This document shows positions 1 to 12,100 of a stretch of 64,000 bases of DNA, one piece after another. A model generated the notes under the pieces. That model saw only the letters and a program-made list of their open reading frames with translations. It was not told the origin of the DNA and ran no database searches. The translations under genes were made by a program, and so were the position numbers. Source of the stretch: Salvia splendens (taxonomy: Eukaryota > Streptophyta > Magnoliopsida > Lamiales > Lamiaceae); the NCBI RefSeq assembly GCF_004379255.2, contig NC_056046.1:11904001-11968000 (forward strand). The letters are read 5' to 3'. Each line of letters starts with the position of its first letter. Position 1 is the stretch's first letter.

Positions 1-80
1 TCCTGGGAACGTAGTGCAAAACATCAACTCAAAAGAGTAATGCCAGTATAGCAAAGAAGCAGTTTAATTAAGTTATCTAC

Positions 81-3077
81 CTCTAGATGGTAGCGAGATG
101 AGAAATGAGTAAGCACTACGGTTTTGTTCCGAATCCATTGTGCATTTTCCATGATCTGTATGTCAAGAATCAAACAACTAAGAAGTTGCCAACCTACAAA
201 AGGTCAGCCTGATTCCCAGAGAAGAGTCCAGGCAACTGGGATAAATAAACATAGCTTGTAACGGAGCTCAGTATTTAAAACTTGAAATAATTTCAATACC
301 TCATCAATATGAGTATGGCCGTGCTCTCGTGCATGCTCAGCGCTGACACTTTCATCCAGAAATGTAGCCTGTCAACAGAGAAAAGTTAAAACCTGTGAGA
401 ACCTGAATCTCGAAATTCAAGCTTGGCCAGAACACGTGATGACGTTGTAATTTTTCAAAGTCAACCAAAATAACAGTAGCATAATGGAGGAAGGAATTAT
501 TAAGTAAAGATCAAAAGATAAACAAAAGAAACTACTAAAATCGTCTTAAGACGCGCCACTAAGTTGCACACACCATTTGTTATAGGCATGTGGAGATTCA
601 AATTCCTGAATGTCCTGTTTTTCTTTATTCTTTTCTTTTTTCTTCTTTCCGGTGTTCTTAGCCATAAAGTAACCAAGAGTATCCAAATTTCCAGGAAAAT
701 ATACAGTAGTGTAGCACGCACGAATGCAGAGAACAAGAACTTCATCTACATTGGACGCAAAGTACAATCCAAATGGCAATTATCACAAATGCTGAAAGTA
801 GATGATCACCTCAGTTATGAGAATCTTGGCCCGCAAGGCATCAGCACTGCGTGGATCAAGGTAAAAGTCTGATGTGGTATCTCCCGTGAAGGCCACCTCA
901 GGGCACAATATAGTATCTGTGATCTGATAAATGAACAAGCGGCCATGGAATAAATTTCTGCCTTCAATTAAGTCGCATAGTAAAAAGATTTACAGTACTT
1001 CAGGACTACAAACCTCAACTCCAGACTTCTTAATTTTCTCAATTTGTTTTCCTTTTAAATGTGTGTACTGTTTTCTCAGTTTCTTCCTGACTGAGTAAAT
1101 CACATAACCCTGCAAACATACAAAAGATTATAAAAATGCATCCCAATTCTATTGGGAGTGTGTTTACATGCAATGAAACCTGAATCACCATACACGGCAA
1201 TAATTAATTTCAGCTTTGTGCAATTTATTACTGGCAAAATATTTCTATAAGTTCTTATGAAAGAACTTAGGGTAATTCAGGCCCTGATACCAGTGTTTGA
1301 CCATTTATGGTAAACTCTACAGAAATTTAAGGAACGGAATAAATTAAAAATAGAAAGCAACTGTGTATTTACAATTTCACAGCATGATGGTGGCAAAATC
1401 AGTTAATCAGGTAATGAAATGAATTCACTCTAGGGAACTTAGGAACTAAGCCGTAGATATTTTTTGCAATAATTCATCTAGATATAAACAAAGTGCTAAT
1501 GCACAGTATAAAAACGAGGCATGTTCAGTATAGCTGTAAAATGAATAGCTAAAGATTTGAAATATTCAACACTGTTAAATGTAAATGACAGGAACTCAAA
1601 CTCAAGTTTATTGCAAGCACACCTGGCTGGTTATAACATGGTGCGTTCTGAATGGTCGTACAACAAGATCATTCCGCATTTCATATGTTTCCCCTAAGTA
1701 AATAATCAGCTTTTGTCAAAGAATTATATCTATAAATTGGCCAATAAAAGCATAGTAACTCATTTACCTACATCCAGAGGAACCAAATCAATATTTAGTT
1801 CCACCTGACCCATGTTTCTGTGAATGTTAATTAATTGTTCTACGTCTTCCATTATGCTTGGAGGAACAAAGACGGTAGGGGGCTTTAAGCTGTAAAGACC
1901 ACGGGTTGCAATATACATCGGCAGCCCACCCTGTATCAACACAGACAAATTACAGATTTCAGAGACCACATAGCCACATACAGAAAAATAATGCAATAAA
2001 AAAGGAAACTACAAGAGGTCAGGAGGTTAACCTAATCTTGTATCACATTACCAAAATGCTTACATTTTGTTGCATAGAAGCAAGTCAATAAGATATGATT
2101 GATAGTTTTTAAGAATTCCCAATGAAAGTTGATGAAAGTGGCAAGAAACATTTCACTAAAGGGGCGTTTTCGTTTGAGTTTTCGTTTGAGGATTAGCTTA
2201 GATAGATTGGAGAAATCCTAATAATAAGGATAAAAACACTCAATCATCAATCCTATCAATCATGAAACGTAAAAGTCTCCAACTTTTTATGCATTTGACA
2301 CAAGTAAATTGAATGTATGTATGTAGTAAACAGCATCATGAAATCACCATCAATCCAGTTCAATCTAAATAGAACTGCTGAAATACATATCGTAGAAATG
2401 CAAATCTGACTTTAATTCTACTTTGTACCCTAATAGTAGCAGCAACAATAAGCCCAACCAGAGTTTATTGTTTGGCATTATAAACAACCAAAATTGGGAA
2501 GTACTATATCCCTAACTAAGCATTAAAAATTATTCAATTCAAAGCAGAGAACCAAGTTTTATACTAGTTCAAAGGACGAAAAAACACAGAAAATAAAGAA
2601 GGCGTGTACAATGTGGTCGAGATGAGCATGTGTAATGAAGAGAAAATTCTGCTGCACAGCCTTGGCGGGGCACCTCCCGATATCGAAAGCCGTCTTCAAT
2701 TCCGGCACAATAACGCAAGTTTCGTGGCCACCAATCGACAGCCCTTCGATCGAATATCCGTCTAAGTCAATGCTTTTTTTGTGGACCTCAGCCCTGGCCT
2801 TTCTGTACTCTTCTTCTTCTATTGCACGCCCAATTGCTGTCAAAAAACCTGAACCGCCGCCGCCGCTACTAACTCCGCTGCTCTGCACCGGCGCATTTAC
2901 GGTTCGAGATTGGATTGGAAGGTGATGCCTGAGGGTTGGTGGTGGAAATTGGTGAAATTGATTGAAATTGAGCAAATTTGAGGTTGCTGGGTTTAGTGTC
3001 ATCATTTGGTTTTTGGTTTTGAGAGGGAACGCAGACAGTGTTTTTGTTATCGGATTAACTGTTGAAGATAGTATCAT
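81..3077 (-). CDS. TRZ2: tRNase Z (ribonuclease Z), plastid type, 3' end outside the window
   Basis: Short-form tRNase Z, a metallo-beta-lactamase nuclease that removes the 3' trailer of pre-tRNAs, here with a plastid-type N-terminus. Seven exons are read on the minus strand: 3077-2610, 1930-1768, 1693-1623, 1109-1014, 923-810, 368-300 and 155-81. All have GT-AG borders and keep frame. Seen motifs: the zinc-binding HAHLDH at the end of exon 1, GGLPMY at the start of exon 2, AFTGDT (metal Asp) in exon 5 and LTHFSSRYH (late metal His) in exon 7. The first ~65 residues are Ser/Pro/Asn rich without family similarity, as expected of a transit peptide. The last exon(s), about 30 codons, lie left of base 1. 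The start is the first ATG of the open frame; a second Met pair about 24 residues on is possible. No lesions were seen. Confidence 0.93.
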
Positions 3078-3634
3078 CTTTCTTTATCTATTCATTTCTT
3101 CTTTTTATCACCGCTATTGTCTCACATTCAAGTAATAAAATCCACGTCAGATTCTAGAATTCGTTAATGAATAAAATCCACGTGATATCCGAAATTCAAA
3201 TTCTTAGATTAATTATAATAATGTTGGATAATTTATCAGTATAATATTTTTGTTAAAAGTCAAATTCAATTACTGACAAAATGTCAAATTTATTTATGCA
3301 AAAAAATTCTCTTAGTACTCCTATATGATCAAGCAAATTCTCTTAGTACTCCAGTTGCAAGAATTTTCAGTGACTGAAATAGCAATTGCCTATATTCTGC
3401 AATATGGAAACCGCGAATAAATTATGAGAATGAGATCATAGTTACAAACATATTCTAGACCTTTTTTTTTGGGTGGGGGGTGTTATAGTACAAGTTTAAG
3501 GAACAAAATTTGTTTGAGATATTGTGCTACTACCAGCAGACCTGCATCAGTTGTTGAGTTAAAAGGATTAATGAATCATCCTATTGTATTTTTGAGTAAA
3601 ACCAGTCTCTGTCACCAGCCAACCATGGACGGAT
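3078..3634. other. Spacer: TRZ2 upstream region and 3' UTR of the EF-hand gene
   Basis: AT-rich spacer between the TRZ2 start codon and the stop codon of the next minus-strand gene. It must hold the TRZ2 promoter and the 3' UTR of the CREC gene. A T-run followed by a G-run lies near 3462-3480. No other gene is recognisable. Confidence 0.5.
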
Positions 3635-6600
3635 CTAGCGAAATTCATCATGGTAATCATAATCTTCGTCTTCGTCTTCATCATATACAGCACTGTAGAA
3701 GACATATGGGTTCTCGACCATCTCTGTCAAACTCAAACGCCCATCCTTATCTGTATCAGCCTGCAAAATTACAACTTCAAACTTCAATTTGTCTAAACAA
3801 GTAGCCAGCCAGCCTTCTAGGCTTGGCTCAGCTTACAGGTTCTGAAAAGTATGTAATGCCAAACAAGAGAGAGCGAGAGATGATTTTTTGGAGAAATATG
3901 TATGTAAAAAGAAGAAAGGGCCAAATATCAGCATAGAAGAAAATAAATGGAGAGTATTAGAAATTATAAATAAGCAACTGCTCGAGTGACCTAAATATTG
4001 CCAACCAATACAAGATTTCTTTAGCAAGAAATGAACAATGATCTACTAAAATAAAAGACAGCATATAACTCATTGATATAGCTAATAGAGATAAAGTCCA
4101 ATAACTAGTCAAATCAGGCTTTTCTTGTACAACAGGCACCAATACAGACTGATTTGTGTGGTAAGTTTTCCTCAAAGCGTTTCTCTCAAGCCCCAAAGCG
4201 CTTCAAAGTGACCCTCATACGGTCGTTGGCATCATCGTGATTCTAATTTGTAAAGAAATAGTCTACGGGGCATATACTTTCCATATAGATTAGATTTAGA
4301 ACATTTACAAATACTTGAAGGATTACATATCAAACAAACTCAATACTTATTATTTAATGCATCAAGGTATGTGGTGGGTTAACAACATACTATATTATAT
4401 TTAACTATCTACTCTATCACCTAAGTATACACTCCTTAATAGATACTATAACTACAAGATACAAATGATTAACATGTGCAAAATTTGTTCCAGCTGGGAT
4501 GGGCTAGTAATGAGAAAAGGCAACACTACTATTGGATAAAGGACTGTCATGTACTCATGGAGCTTGTGCATAAGGTTTTTCAGTTTGATTCACAAAGTTC
4601 AAGGATATTCAGGTACATCCAGTTATATGATAAGTCTGGGATAATGAATTCAAATGGGATGTTCAGAAGTAATAACAACTTTATGTTACTGATAGTACTA
4701 TTTTAACTGTCAGTAGAATCTTTGAAGATAGCCATTTTGCTATGTAAACATAAAGAGTAACCAAAATTATAAATTTATAATACAAGTACGTAACTAATCC
4801 TTGTTACTAAATTACCCTTCATTACAAGAATTACATGATATCAAAGCAGTTGACTCTTTGAAAAGAACTTATGTTCCAATAAACCTAGGTCTAAAAAGTT
4901 AAAATATGGAAACCAAGACAATTATTACACTTAACAGAAATATGATAACTACTACTCCATTATTTACTTCATACTACTTCTAGGTCAAAACCATCTATAA
5001 AAAAACCTGGGAATAGGGTGGAAAGCCTGGAATTTACTTCACCTATTCCTTTGTAGATTTAATATCATCATAGCAAGAAGGCTAATCTAGAAGAAAGCCA
5101 CTGAAAAGATTGAATCAGCCACTGATAAGTATGACTATAGATCTTGAGTTATGCCCATTTTAATATTGAAAAGGGTCCACTAGTTCATTTAAAAGTTAAA
5201 ACACAAGTTGCAGAATTTGTCTGCCGGTGAAACACAAGATCCACAGTTCCACAAACATAACTCATTTTCAAGAGAGGAAGCAGAATGCTTTTGCTGTAAT
5301 CATATTGCAAAATTATACACATATGCGACACATTCATTTCTTTATGAACCATTTCCACTGAAATCATAAAAGTGCTGAGCAACGAAAGACATGATTCATT
5401 AATAATGTGTTCTTAAATACTTTTCCACAAAGAAATTGAACATAAGTGCAAAACATACCTGCTGCATTATGTACTCTGACTGCTGTTGAGTATAATATAG
5501 CTCCGAAGGATGTATTTTTTGAATAACCGGCAACAATTCTATATGTGACAAATAACTGCAACACAAATTTTTAGGTTAATTCATCATTTATAAAAATATT
5601 TGTCCCAATTGACCAATCAATTCAGGAATAGAAATATCAGTAGATTACCCATCACCATCTTTGTCAAGCTGGTTGAACAATGTTTTTGCTGGGGCCTCGA
5701 CAGCATATTCATGTGACGAATCCTGAACCCCTTCATGTGTTCTAATCAAGTCATAAATTCCATGGTAAAATTCTGTGTAGTTGATCTTCCCATCTTTGTC
5801 GGTATCTCTTTCCCTTAAGTGTAGTAGATGACAATGAAAATGAGGAAATTAGACATATATCACTTTCCACTAAATCATACAGAAAATGGAAAAATGTTAA
5901 ACATCTGCTTCACAAGAAGAGATAGAAATTATTGGCTATCTAACGAGAAAAACTTTTCTGCATTTAACTTAATTATATTAAAAGAAAAATTTTATAACTT
6001 ATATATTAATGATGCTGATATCCGAAGTTATGCATTCAGACGTCTCTTTTCCTTCTACCTCCACTCCACAAGAGAAACTCACTAAACATCATAAATAAAA
6101 AGCAGCATAAAAGTCAAGATGCAAAATATGAATCCAATAGTCACATTTTTTCTAATTAGTATTGCACTGTAGCAACTCAAAAGCATGCTTAGTAGTGATT
6201 TGTTTTCTATCTCTCATAACATACAGACAAAACTTTAGATCCATATATCCAAAGACACCATAAATCATCTTCAGTGATCTGCAATTTGTTCTCACAAATT
6301 TCTACAAGCAAGAACTTAATTGAAATAACTGAAATACACAGCTAAAGTAGCACGAGAGGACTCCAGTTAGTAGTTTAATATTCTCATGAGCATGCCATTT
6401 GCTTGGTCATACACAGAACTCCTTGAAAAAAATCATCAAGAATTAAAGCTAAGTCTTTTTATTTGTCCATGACAATTTTGAAAGGCCAGCTCCTTATTCA
6501 ATTAACTTCACACTTGACCAGATATGTGTTATATTGAATAAATTGTACTGATTTATTTGTTAGGAATCAAGTAAATGAAATCCAACCAAAACTAAAAACA

Positions 6601-9600
6601 AAAAGAAACTCACGCTTATCTACAAAAATCATTGAAAAGCCAGCTAATGATATCATTTGCCAAAATTCATACTGCTCTAATATCAAAAATTCTAGATGAG
6701 CATCCACAAATTGCACCATAAGAAATAAATGGTTGGATCTCAAATATTTAGAATTCAGTCTTTTGGACAAAGATACTGCTGAAACAACTTTCTAGAAATA
6801 GACATTATCTATCAAATTCGACCTAAATTGATCAAGCTTTCCCTCAATGTGTTCCTTCCAGTCCTCTGGACTTTTATTGAAGCCCAAAGACCCAGCCATG
6901 AATCAGAGACGATATTGCCAATACCCTCTCTAAGCAGACTCTGTAATTGTTTTTAAAGCATATTCAAACATGTGATCAAGCCCCCAACCATATCCCACCT
7001 GACAGGTTCTTAAATAATACCTCTAGTGCACACCTCCATACTTCTAATTAAATTGTTTTTATTAATGTTAATCACTTTAGATTATATACATAAAAGGCCT
7101 TTTGATCATTTGCATATATTCAAAGTTAATATACTAAAATGGTGTTCAGTTTCCAAGATAAAATAATACCAAGATACAATCTAAGATTGAGTTGTGAGAT
7201 TATTTTAGTCATAGGGGGTTAGATATGACTAATTATCCCATGATTATTCATCTAGGATTGAATTGTGGGGTGGAATCTCATGAACCAAACACACTACAAA
7301 TTTAATCCAGGATATAATTTTGCAAACCGAACACCCCCTAAGACTAAGGGTGAACATAACTTTGCATATACTAGAATAGATTACCTAATTTTATGCTTAA
7401 AATCTAATAATTTGCATAGGTATTTTTATCATAAATTCTTCATTCAGGTTAGTAAGAAAAAGTGAAAAACAGAATAGCTTCAATATAAGGTCTGTTCTGC
7501 TTTTGCCTATTCGATAATAGCTTAAAACTTATCAATGATTAGGCAAGCAGGAAACGAGAAACCCCAAAAAGATCACAAAATTAGCAGTCAGGAATGAGAA
7601 AAGCATAGTGGTCCACAACAAATCATCATGATTCTAAGAATTTCTCTAACTGTTTAATTGTGGAAACCTGAGATTAATAAGAATCAGTATGTATCCAGGA
7701 ACTCAAATAAATTTTTCCCTGGACAGCTATTTTTAGTCATTGTCTAATTATTGTTATTTTTTTAACTATGCAAGATCAGAAATGAAGACAAAATGTATCT
7801 GTCAAGCTATAACTTAAGCATGCGCTTGAGAGACACTTCCTAGTCGAGCTTCATTCCTCAATGTAATAGATGAGTTAGATCTAGTTGTTATAATAATATT
7901 TCATAGTCAAGACCAATACAACTTCAGATGAGTATATTCACCCTTCTACTATGGAAGCTTGAGAATATATAAGATAGCAAGAATACATTGGTCATATGTT
8001 AAATATGTATGATGCATGCCATAACAACATTTCGACATAGAATGAGAGATCTTCTGTAATAATCAACAGAAGCATGCCACAACAACTTTTTAGACATAGA
8101 ATGAAAGATCTATGAAGCAATCAATAGAAGCATGCCACAACAACTTAATGAAAGATCTTCTACAACAATCACTGTAAACAAATGAATAGCAGCATATCTT
8201 TAGACGTTCATACATGGAAAATCTTATACATGAGCTAATAATGTTTCCCTAAGTGATTTTATCAGCACGCGTAAGTAAAATTTCATTAAGAGCGTTTCTG
8301 TTCAGCATAAATCATTCCAAAAGCTGAAAAGTGCAGAGTAGGCATTCACATGATACATCTTTTTAAAGTTATACATTTATGTTTTTAACGTTATACTCCC
8401 TCCGTCCCAACTAAGTTAAGTCATTTCCTTTTTTAACTAAAAACAAAACACTCAATCACACTTACTTTATTTCATCACCTACTTTACACTCTCTTTATCT
8501 TTCCTACATTATTCATCTCTCATACTTTTCAACACAATTTCTTAATCTACGTGCCTAAAAGTTTTGACTCAACTTAGTTGGGACGGATGGAGTACATTTA
8601 TGCTTAAATCTTAATAGTGGAGAGGTGGTATATTGTCCAATGTACAGTACAATTATGATCTCATCATTCCAGAGATGGAATAACAACAGTAACTCATAAT
8701 TTCGAGGTTACTAATAGAGTTAAAGCAAGTTTATGCACCTACAATTTGATTGGCATAGTCAACAAGCTCAAATCATGACGTATAAAAGGAGAATTATGGT
8801 TCAGGCAGAGTACCTTATTTCTTCTTTACACAACCACTCAAGCAATTTGTGATTGGTAGAATCAGATGGATGCAGAAAGCTACAACAAGAAAAGGAAAAT
8901 GAATTAAGCTGAGTAGGTGACAAAGAACACCAACAGAAACAAATCCCAAACAAAGATTAATCTTTCTGAAAATTAAGCTCCCGAGCTAGTCAGAGACTTA
9001 CTCATTGAACTCTGTGATATTCAACTGACCATCTCCATCTACATCTGATGCATTAAAATGCTCCTCTTTCCACCAGCCCATTTCATATCCAAATGAGTTA
9101 TTGTCTGCATTAGGGAAAAAATCAACATTATCAAGCAATTCCTATGTTTTCAAAGTAGCAAAGTTCAGTACTGTGATCCTGGTCCAGATCTAATTCCATA
9201 AAAACCCAACATGCCCCTATAGTTGTCCTGAATACATCACCATATTCTGATCCAAAAAGCACAGAGTAAACACTCAACAGTACTTCACATTAATGGTATG
9301 GCTAAGATCCAAACTACCAACACCTAGAAACAAAGAAGGGAAAATAGCAGACACTACATACATGAAGGACTCTAGGTCGAATTCAATTGGTGGAGTAGTT
9401 ATTGCATTTAAAATCTCAGTCATCATATTCTCAACATTCAAGTAAAATAGAAGAGGACTGATTCATATTAAAGTCAACGCCGCAATGCTTGGAACAATTG
9501 GGGCAGACCTGAATTTACGACCCAGCTCGGCGGCTGATACTCAGCTAGCGTGACGAATCCATCTCTATTCTTGTCGTGGACCTCCATTTCCCTCTGGGTT

Positions 9601-10082
9601 CGATGCAGCACCTCCTTCTGGCTCTGCTTCAAGTTCCACTGAGTCAACTCGGCGGCGCTGACGTAGCCATCCGGTGGGTCGATATCAATGTTGGGGAAGA
9701 GGAGCAGCAGCCTGTTAGTCACATTGAACTTCTCCTCGTCGTTGAGGTAATCCTCGGCGCTAGCGAAATCGTCCCACTCGTGGTCGGGCGACTCGGTCGG
9801 AGTCGACTCAGGGTGGTGAGTTTGGATGTACCGGTGCTCCCACTGTTTGTCCTCTCGCTTGCGCTCGATTTCGGCGACCACTGGGTCGAATGCGGCGGCG
9901 GCGGAGGCGGAGAGGCGGTCGTGCGGGTGGCGGGGGTCGGTGGGAGGTGTGAAATTGAAGTTGGAGCGGACCTTGAGGCGGCGGTGGCGGTGGTGGTGGG
10001 AGTTGTTGTTGGAGGAGTGGGAGATTAGGAGTAGGAGGGCGACGGCGAGAGTGATGTAGATGATGAATGAAGCTTTGGCCAT
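3635..10082 (-). CDS. CREC-family EF-hand calcium-binding protein (calumenin/reticulocalbin-like)
   Basis: Predicted 376-aa secretory-pathway calcium-binding protein in six exons: 10082-9509, 9104-9002, 8879-8814, 5813-5649, 5555-5459 and 3760-3635. The exon lengths sum to a clean reading frame. A hydrophobic signal/anchor segment at residues ~5-20 is followed by a His/Arg-rich linker. Acidic EF-hand loops follow: HDKNRDGFVTLAEY in exon 1, DVDGDGQLNITEF in exon 2, DTDKDGKINYTEF in exon 4, DKDGDG split across exons 4 and 5, and DTDKDGRLSLTE in exon 6. The C-terminus is very acidic and ends HDEFR. Animal CREC proteins end in HDEF-type ER-retention signals, so the extra Arg is notable. The 3-kb intron between exons 3 and 4 holds MITEs and a tandem repeat. 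Function beyond calcium binding is inferred from the family. Confidence 0.9.
7139..7339. mobile_element. hAT-like MITE in a CREC-gene intron
   Basis: About 200 bp with inverted ends: the left end reads ggtgttcagtttccaag and the right end, reverse-complemented, reads gggtgttcggtttgcaaa. The interior is AT-rich with no coding capacity. Ends are imperfect and the target duplication is not clear. The hAT assignment is an inference from terminal resemblance to plant MITEs. Confidence 0.5.
8012..8170. repeat. Three-unit tandem repeat, 58-bp period
   Basis: The core gcatgccacaacaac recurs at ~8014, 8072 and 8130 with diverged copies of acatagaatgaaagatct between. Imperfect minisatellite inside the long CREC intron. 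Confidence 0.7.
8396..8592. mobile_element. Stowaway-type MITE (CTCCCTCCGTCCC ends)
   Basis: A 197-bp element with terminal inverted repeats CTCCCTCCGTCCCAACTAAG and its near-exact complement at the right end, flanked by TA on both sides. This is the standard structure of plant Tc1/mariner-derived MITEs. It has no ORF and lies within the CREC intron. Confidence 0.85.
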
Positions 10083-10369
10083 TTTGATGAGATGAAGGAG
10101 CTTAATTCCTACTTCATCAGAAATACATGTATGCTGCTAATCTGCGACTAATTGCGCCGCGTCTATTTATTTACAGAAACGTGAGAGAGAGAGAGGGAGG
10201 TGGCCAGGTGGGGTAGATCTGGTTGTGTAGCTGGCAAACGCGAGAGAGAATTGCTGTGTGAAGAAAGAGACGTGAAACGATGAAATGCTTCACTAAAGAA
10301 AGGGTGGTGAAGCCGTGAAGGGAAGAGCCTTTCTTCTTTTTTCTTTGGGCGTAATTATTTTTTTATTGA

Positions 10370-11162
10370 GGTCATCCACAATAGGAATAGCCCAGCAATA
10401 GCTCAGCCATAGCCTAGCCACTGCCATATCATCAGCACTAAAAATCCTCCTATCACATCATAAATAGCCCGGCCATAGCCTAGCCACATTATAAATAGCT
10501 CAGCCACATCAATAGCCACATCACTAATAACAATTATATAAAATGACATAATTAACAATCACACAATATACGGAATTTAATTTACGAGACATATACGGGA
10601 AAAGTTTAATAATACTATTAAAATTTAAAAAAATACAATAATTTAAAAAAAGTACATTAATTTTAAAAAAAAATACATTAATAAAAAAGAGTGACAATTC
10701 ACTCCTCGTCTCCGTCGTCGTCGCCACGGGTACATGTTGTAGTACCCGGGCACCTGACCCCATCCACTTCTCACAGGGATCGTCGGAGTTTGTGACCCGC
10801 TACTCCCGGAACTAGGCTCGTTGTTGAGATCCATTTCCCGTTGTTGATCTTGAACAGAAATTAAGATAGAGAGAGTACTCGTTAAAACAAGTGGTGCGAA
10901 TGAAAATGACGAGCAAAGCGCGTATATATAGTGTTTCGGAAAAAAAAAATTAATTTTCGCGCTAGGCGGTGCGCTGGGCGATCCGGGCGCTGCAATAGCG
11001 CCGAACGGACCGCCCAGCCGACCGCCCAACGCCACATAACCGCCCAGCGCTGCGCGGTTTCTCTCTCCACTCAGCCGCTGGGCGGCTGCAATAGACCGCC
11101 CAGCGAACCGCCCAGCGCCGGCGCTCGGCTGGGCGGTCGCTGGGCGCCTATTGTGGATGGTC
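10370..11162 (-). mobile_element. Non-autonomous PIF/Harbinger element with ORF1 remnant
   Basis: A 793-bp element bounded by inverted ends GGTCATCCACAATAGG (left) and GACCATCCACAATAGG (right, complement), with a 3-bp TGA duplication on each side. The right subterminal ~180 bp is extremely GC-rich and self-complementary (repeated CCGCCCAGC). Inside, on the minus strand from 10834, a short frame opens with MDLNNEP and continues to a PGYYNMYP motif. This resembles the N-terminus of the Myb-like ORF1 protein of plant Harbinger elements and then decays. It lies ~290 bp upstream of the CREC start codon. Confidence 0.75.
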
Positions 11163-11644
11163 TGAGTAAAACTTTGGCGCATCTGTTGGTCTACCCAGTT
11201 ATAGTTATGTTCCCCAAAGAATTGGAAATTTTGGTTATTACCAAGGACGAGGTCTTCAGATGCGTTGATTTATAACAACAATTGTACCTCTTCTACGGAA
11301 TGAAATACTATATATCTTCTCACTGTCATAGCTCGTTTGCGAAGTAATCCTCAACAAGCCTTGCCATTCTTGCATATGGTATTCATTGGCTCGTTAAATC
11401 AATGAAATAAAGCGATTAACATCCGATTTACTATCGCAGTTTCACAATTTAGATTTATAATTGTTAGAAAAAACTGAGCAAAAGTAAAACAAGATAACGA
11501 AAAGACTTGAAATGTATGAAAAATGAAATGAAATGAAGTGGATATTTATAGGACAAATTTGGATTTTAAAAAATGAAATTAACGATACAATACAAAAAAA
11601 TTATTTTTTTATTAAAATAAATAAATGAATATGGTGATGCCCAC
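11163..11644. other. Spacer without recognised features
   Basis: AT-rich sequence between two transposons. No gene, RNA or repeat was recognised. Confidence 0.4.
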
Positions 11645-11909
11645 TAGGGTCGGAAAAAATATCAAAATATCAAATTTTAAATATATCGTGATTTTCGATC
11701 GGTATGAACCTTAGCGAAATACTAGTTCTATATTTTGTAATATAATACTGTAGTAATATTAGTATAGCGATATTGCAGTATATCGTAGTAAAATCATGTA
11801 TGCCGAAAATTTTAGCAAGGCAAGTATATGAATTTTACTCATAACAATTTTTCGGTACGATATATGGTGCGACAATTTCATTACGGTATACCACACCGAT
11901 CCAACCCTA
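11645..11909. mobile_element. hAT MITE with exact 8-bp target duplication
   Basis: A 265-bp element starting TAGGGTCGG and ending CCAACCCTA, flanked on both sides by the identical 8-mer ATGCCCAC. The interior is rich in degenerate tatcg/tacga palindromes. The 8-bp duplication and the T-A-G-G-G ends support hAT. Confidence 0.85.
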
Positions 11910-11983
11910 ATGCCCACTCGCACCCCCACATACGGACTTTACAGATGGCGTAGATAATGGGTGAGAGGCCCATTACCCTACCT

Positions 11984-12100
11984 TAGGCATGCACAAACCG
12001 AACCAGCGGTTCAAACCGTCCAGTTCAAGTTCAACAAAATATGAAACCGGAACCGCCGGTTCAACGGTTTAAACCGACGGTTCAATTAAAATTAAAAAAA
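11984..12100. mobile_element. Truncated hAT-like terminus
   Basis: Starts TAGGCATGCACAAACCG and continues with several aaccg/cggtt inverted motifs, typical of subterminal repeats of plant hAT elements. No matching right end was found downstream, so it is probably a decayed or truncated copy. Confidence 0.45.

Noticed and set aside
9576..10059. Plus-strand frames opposite CREC exon 1
   Set aside because: Antisense shadows of the EF-hand exon.
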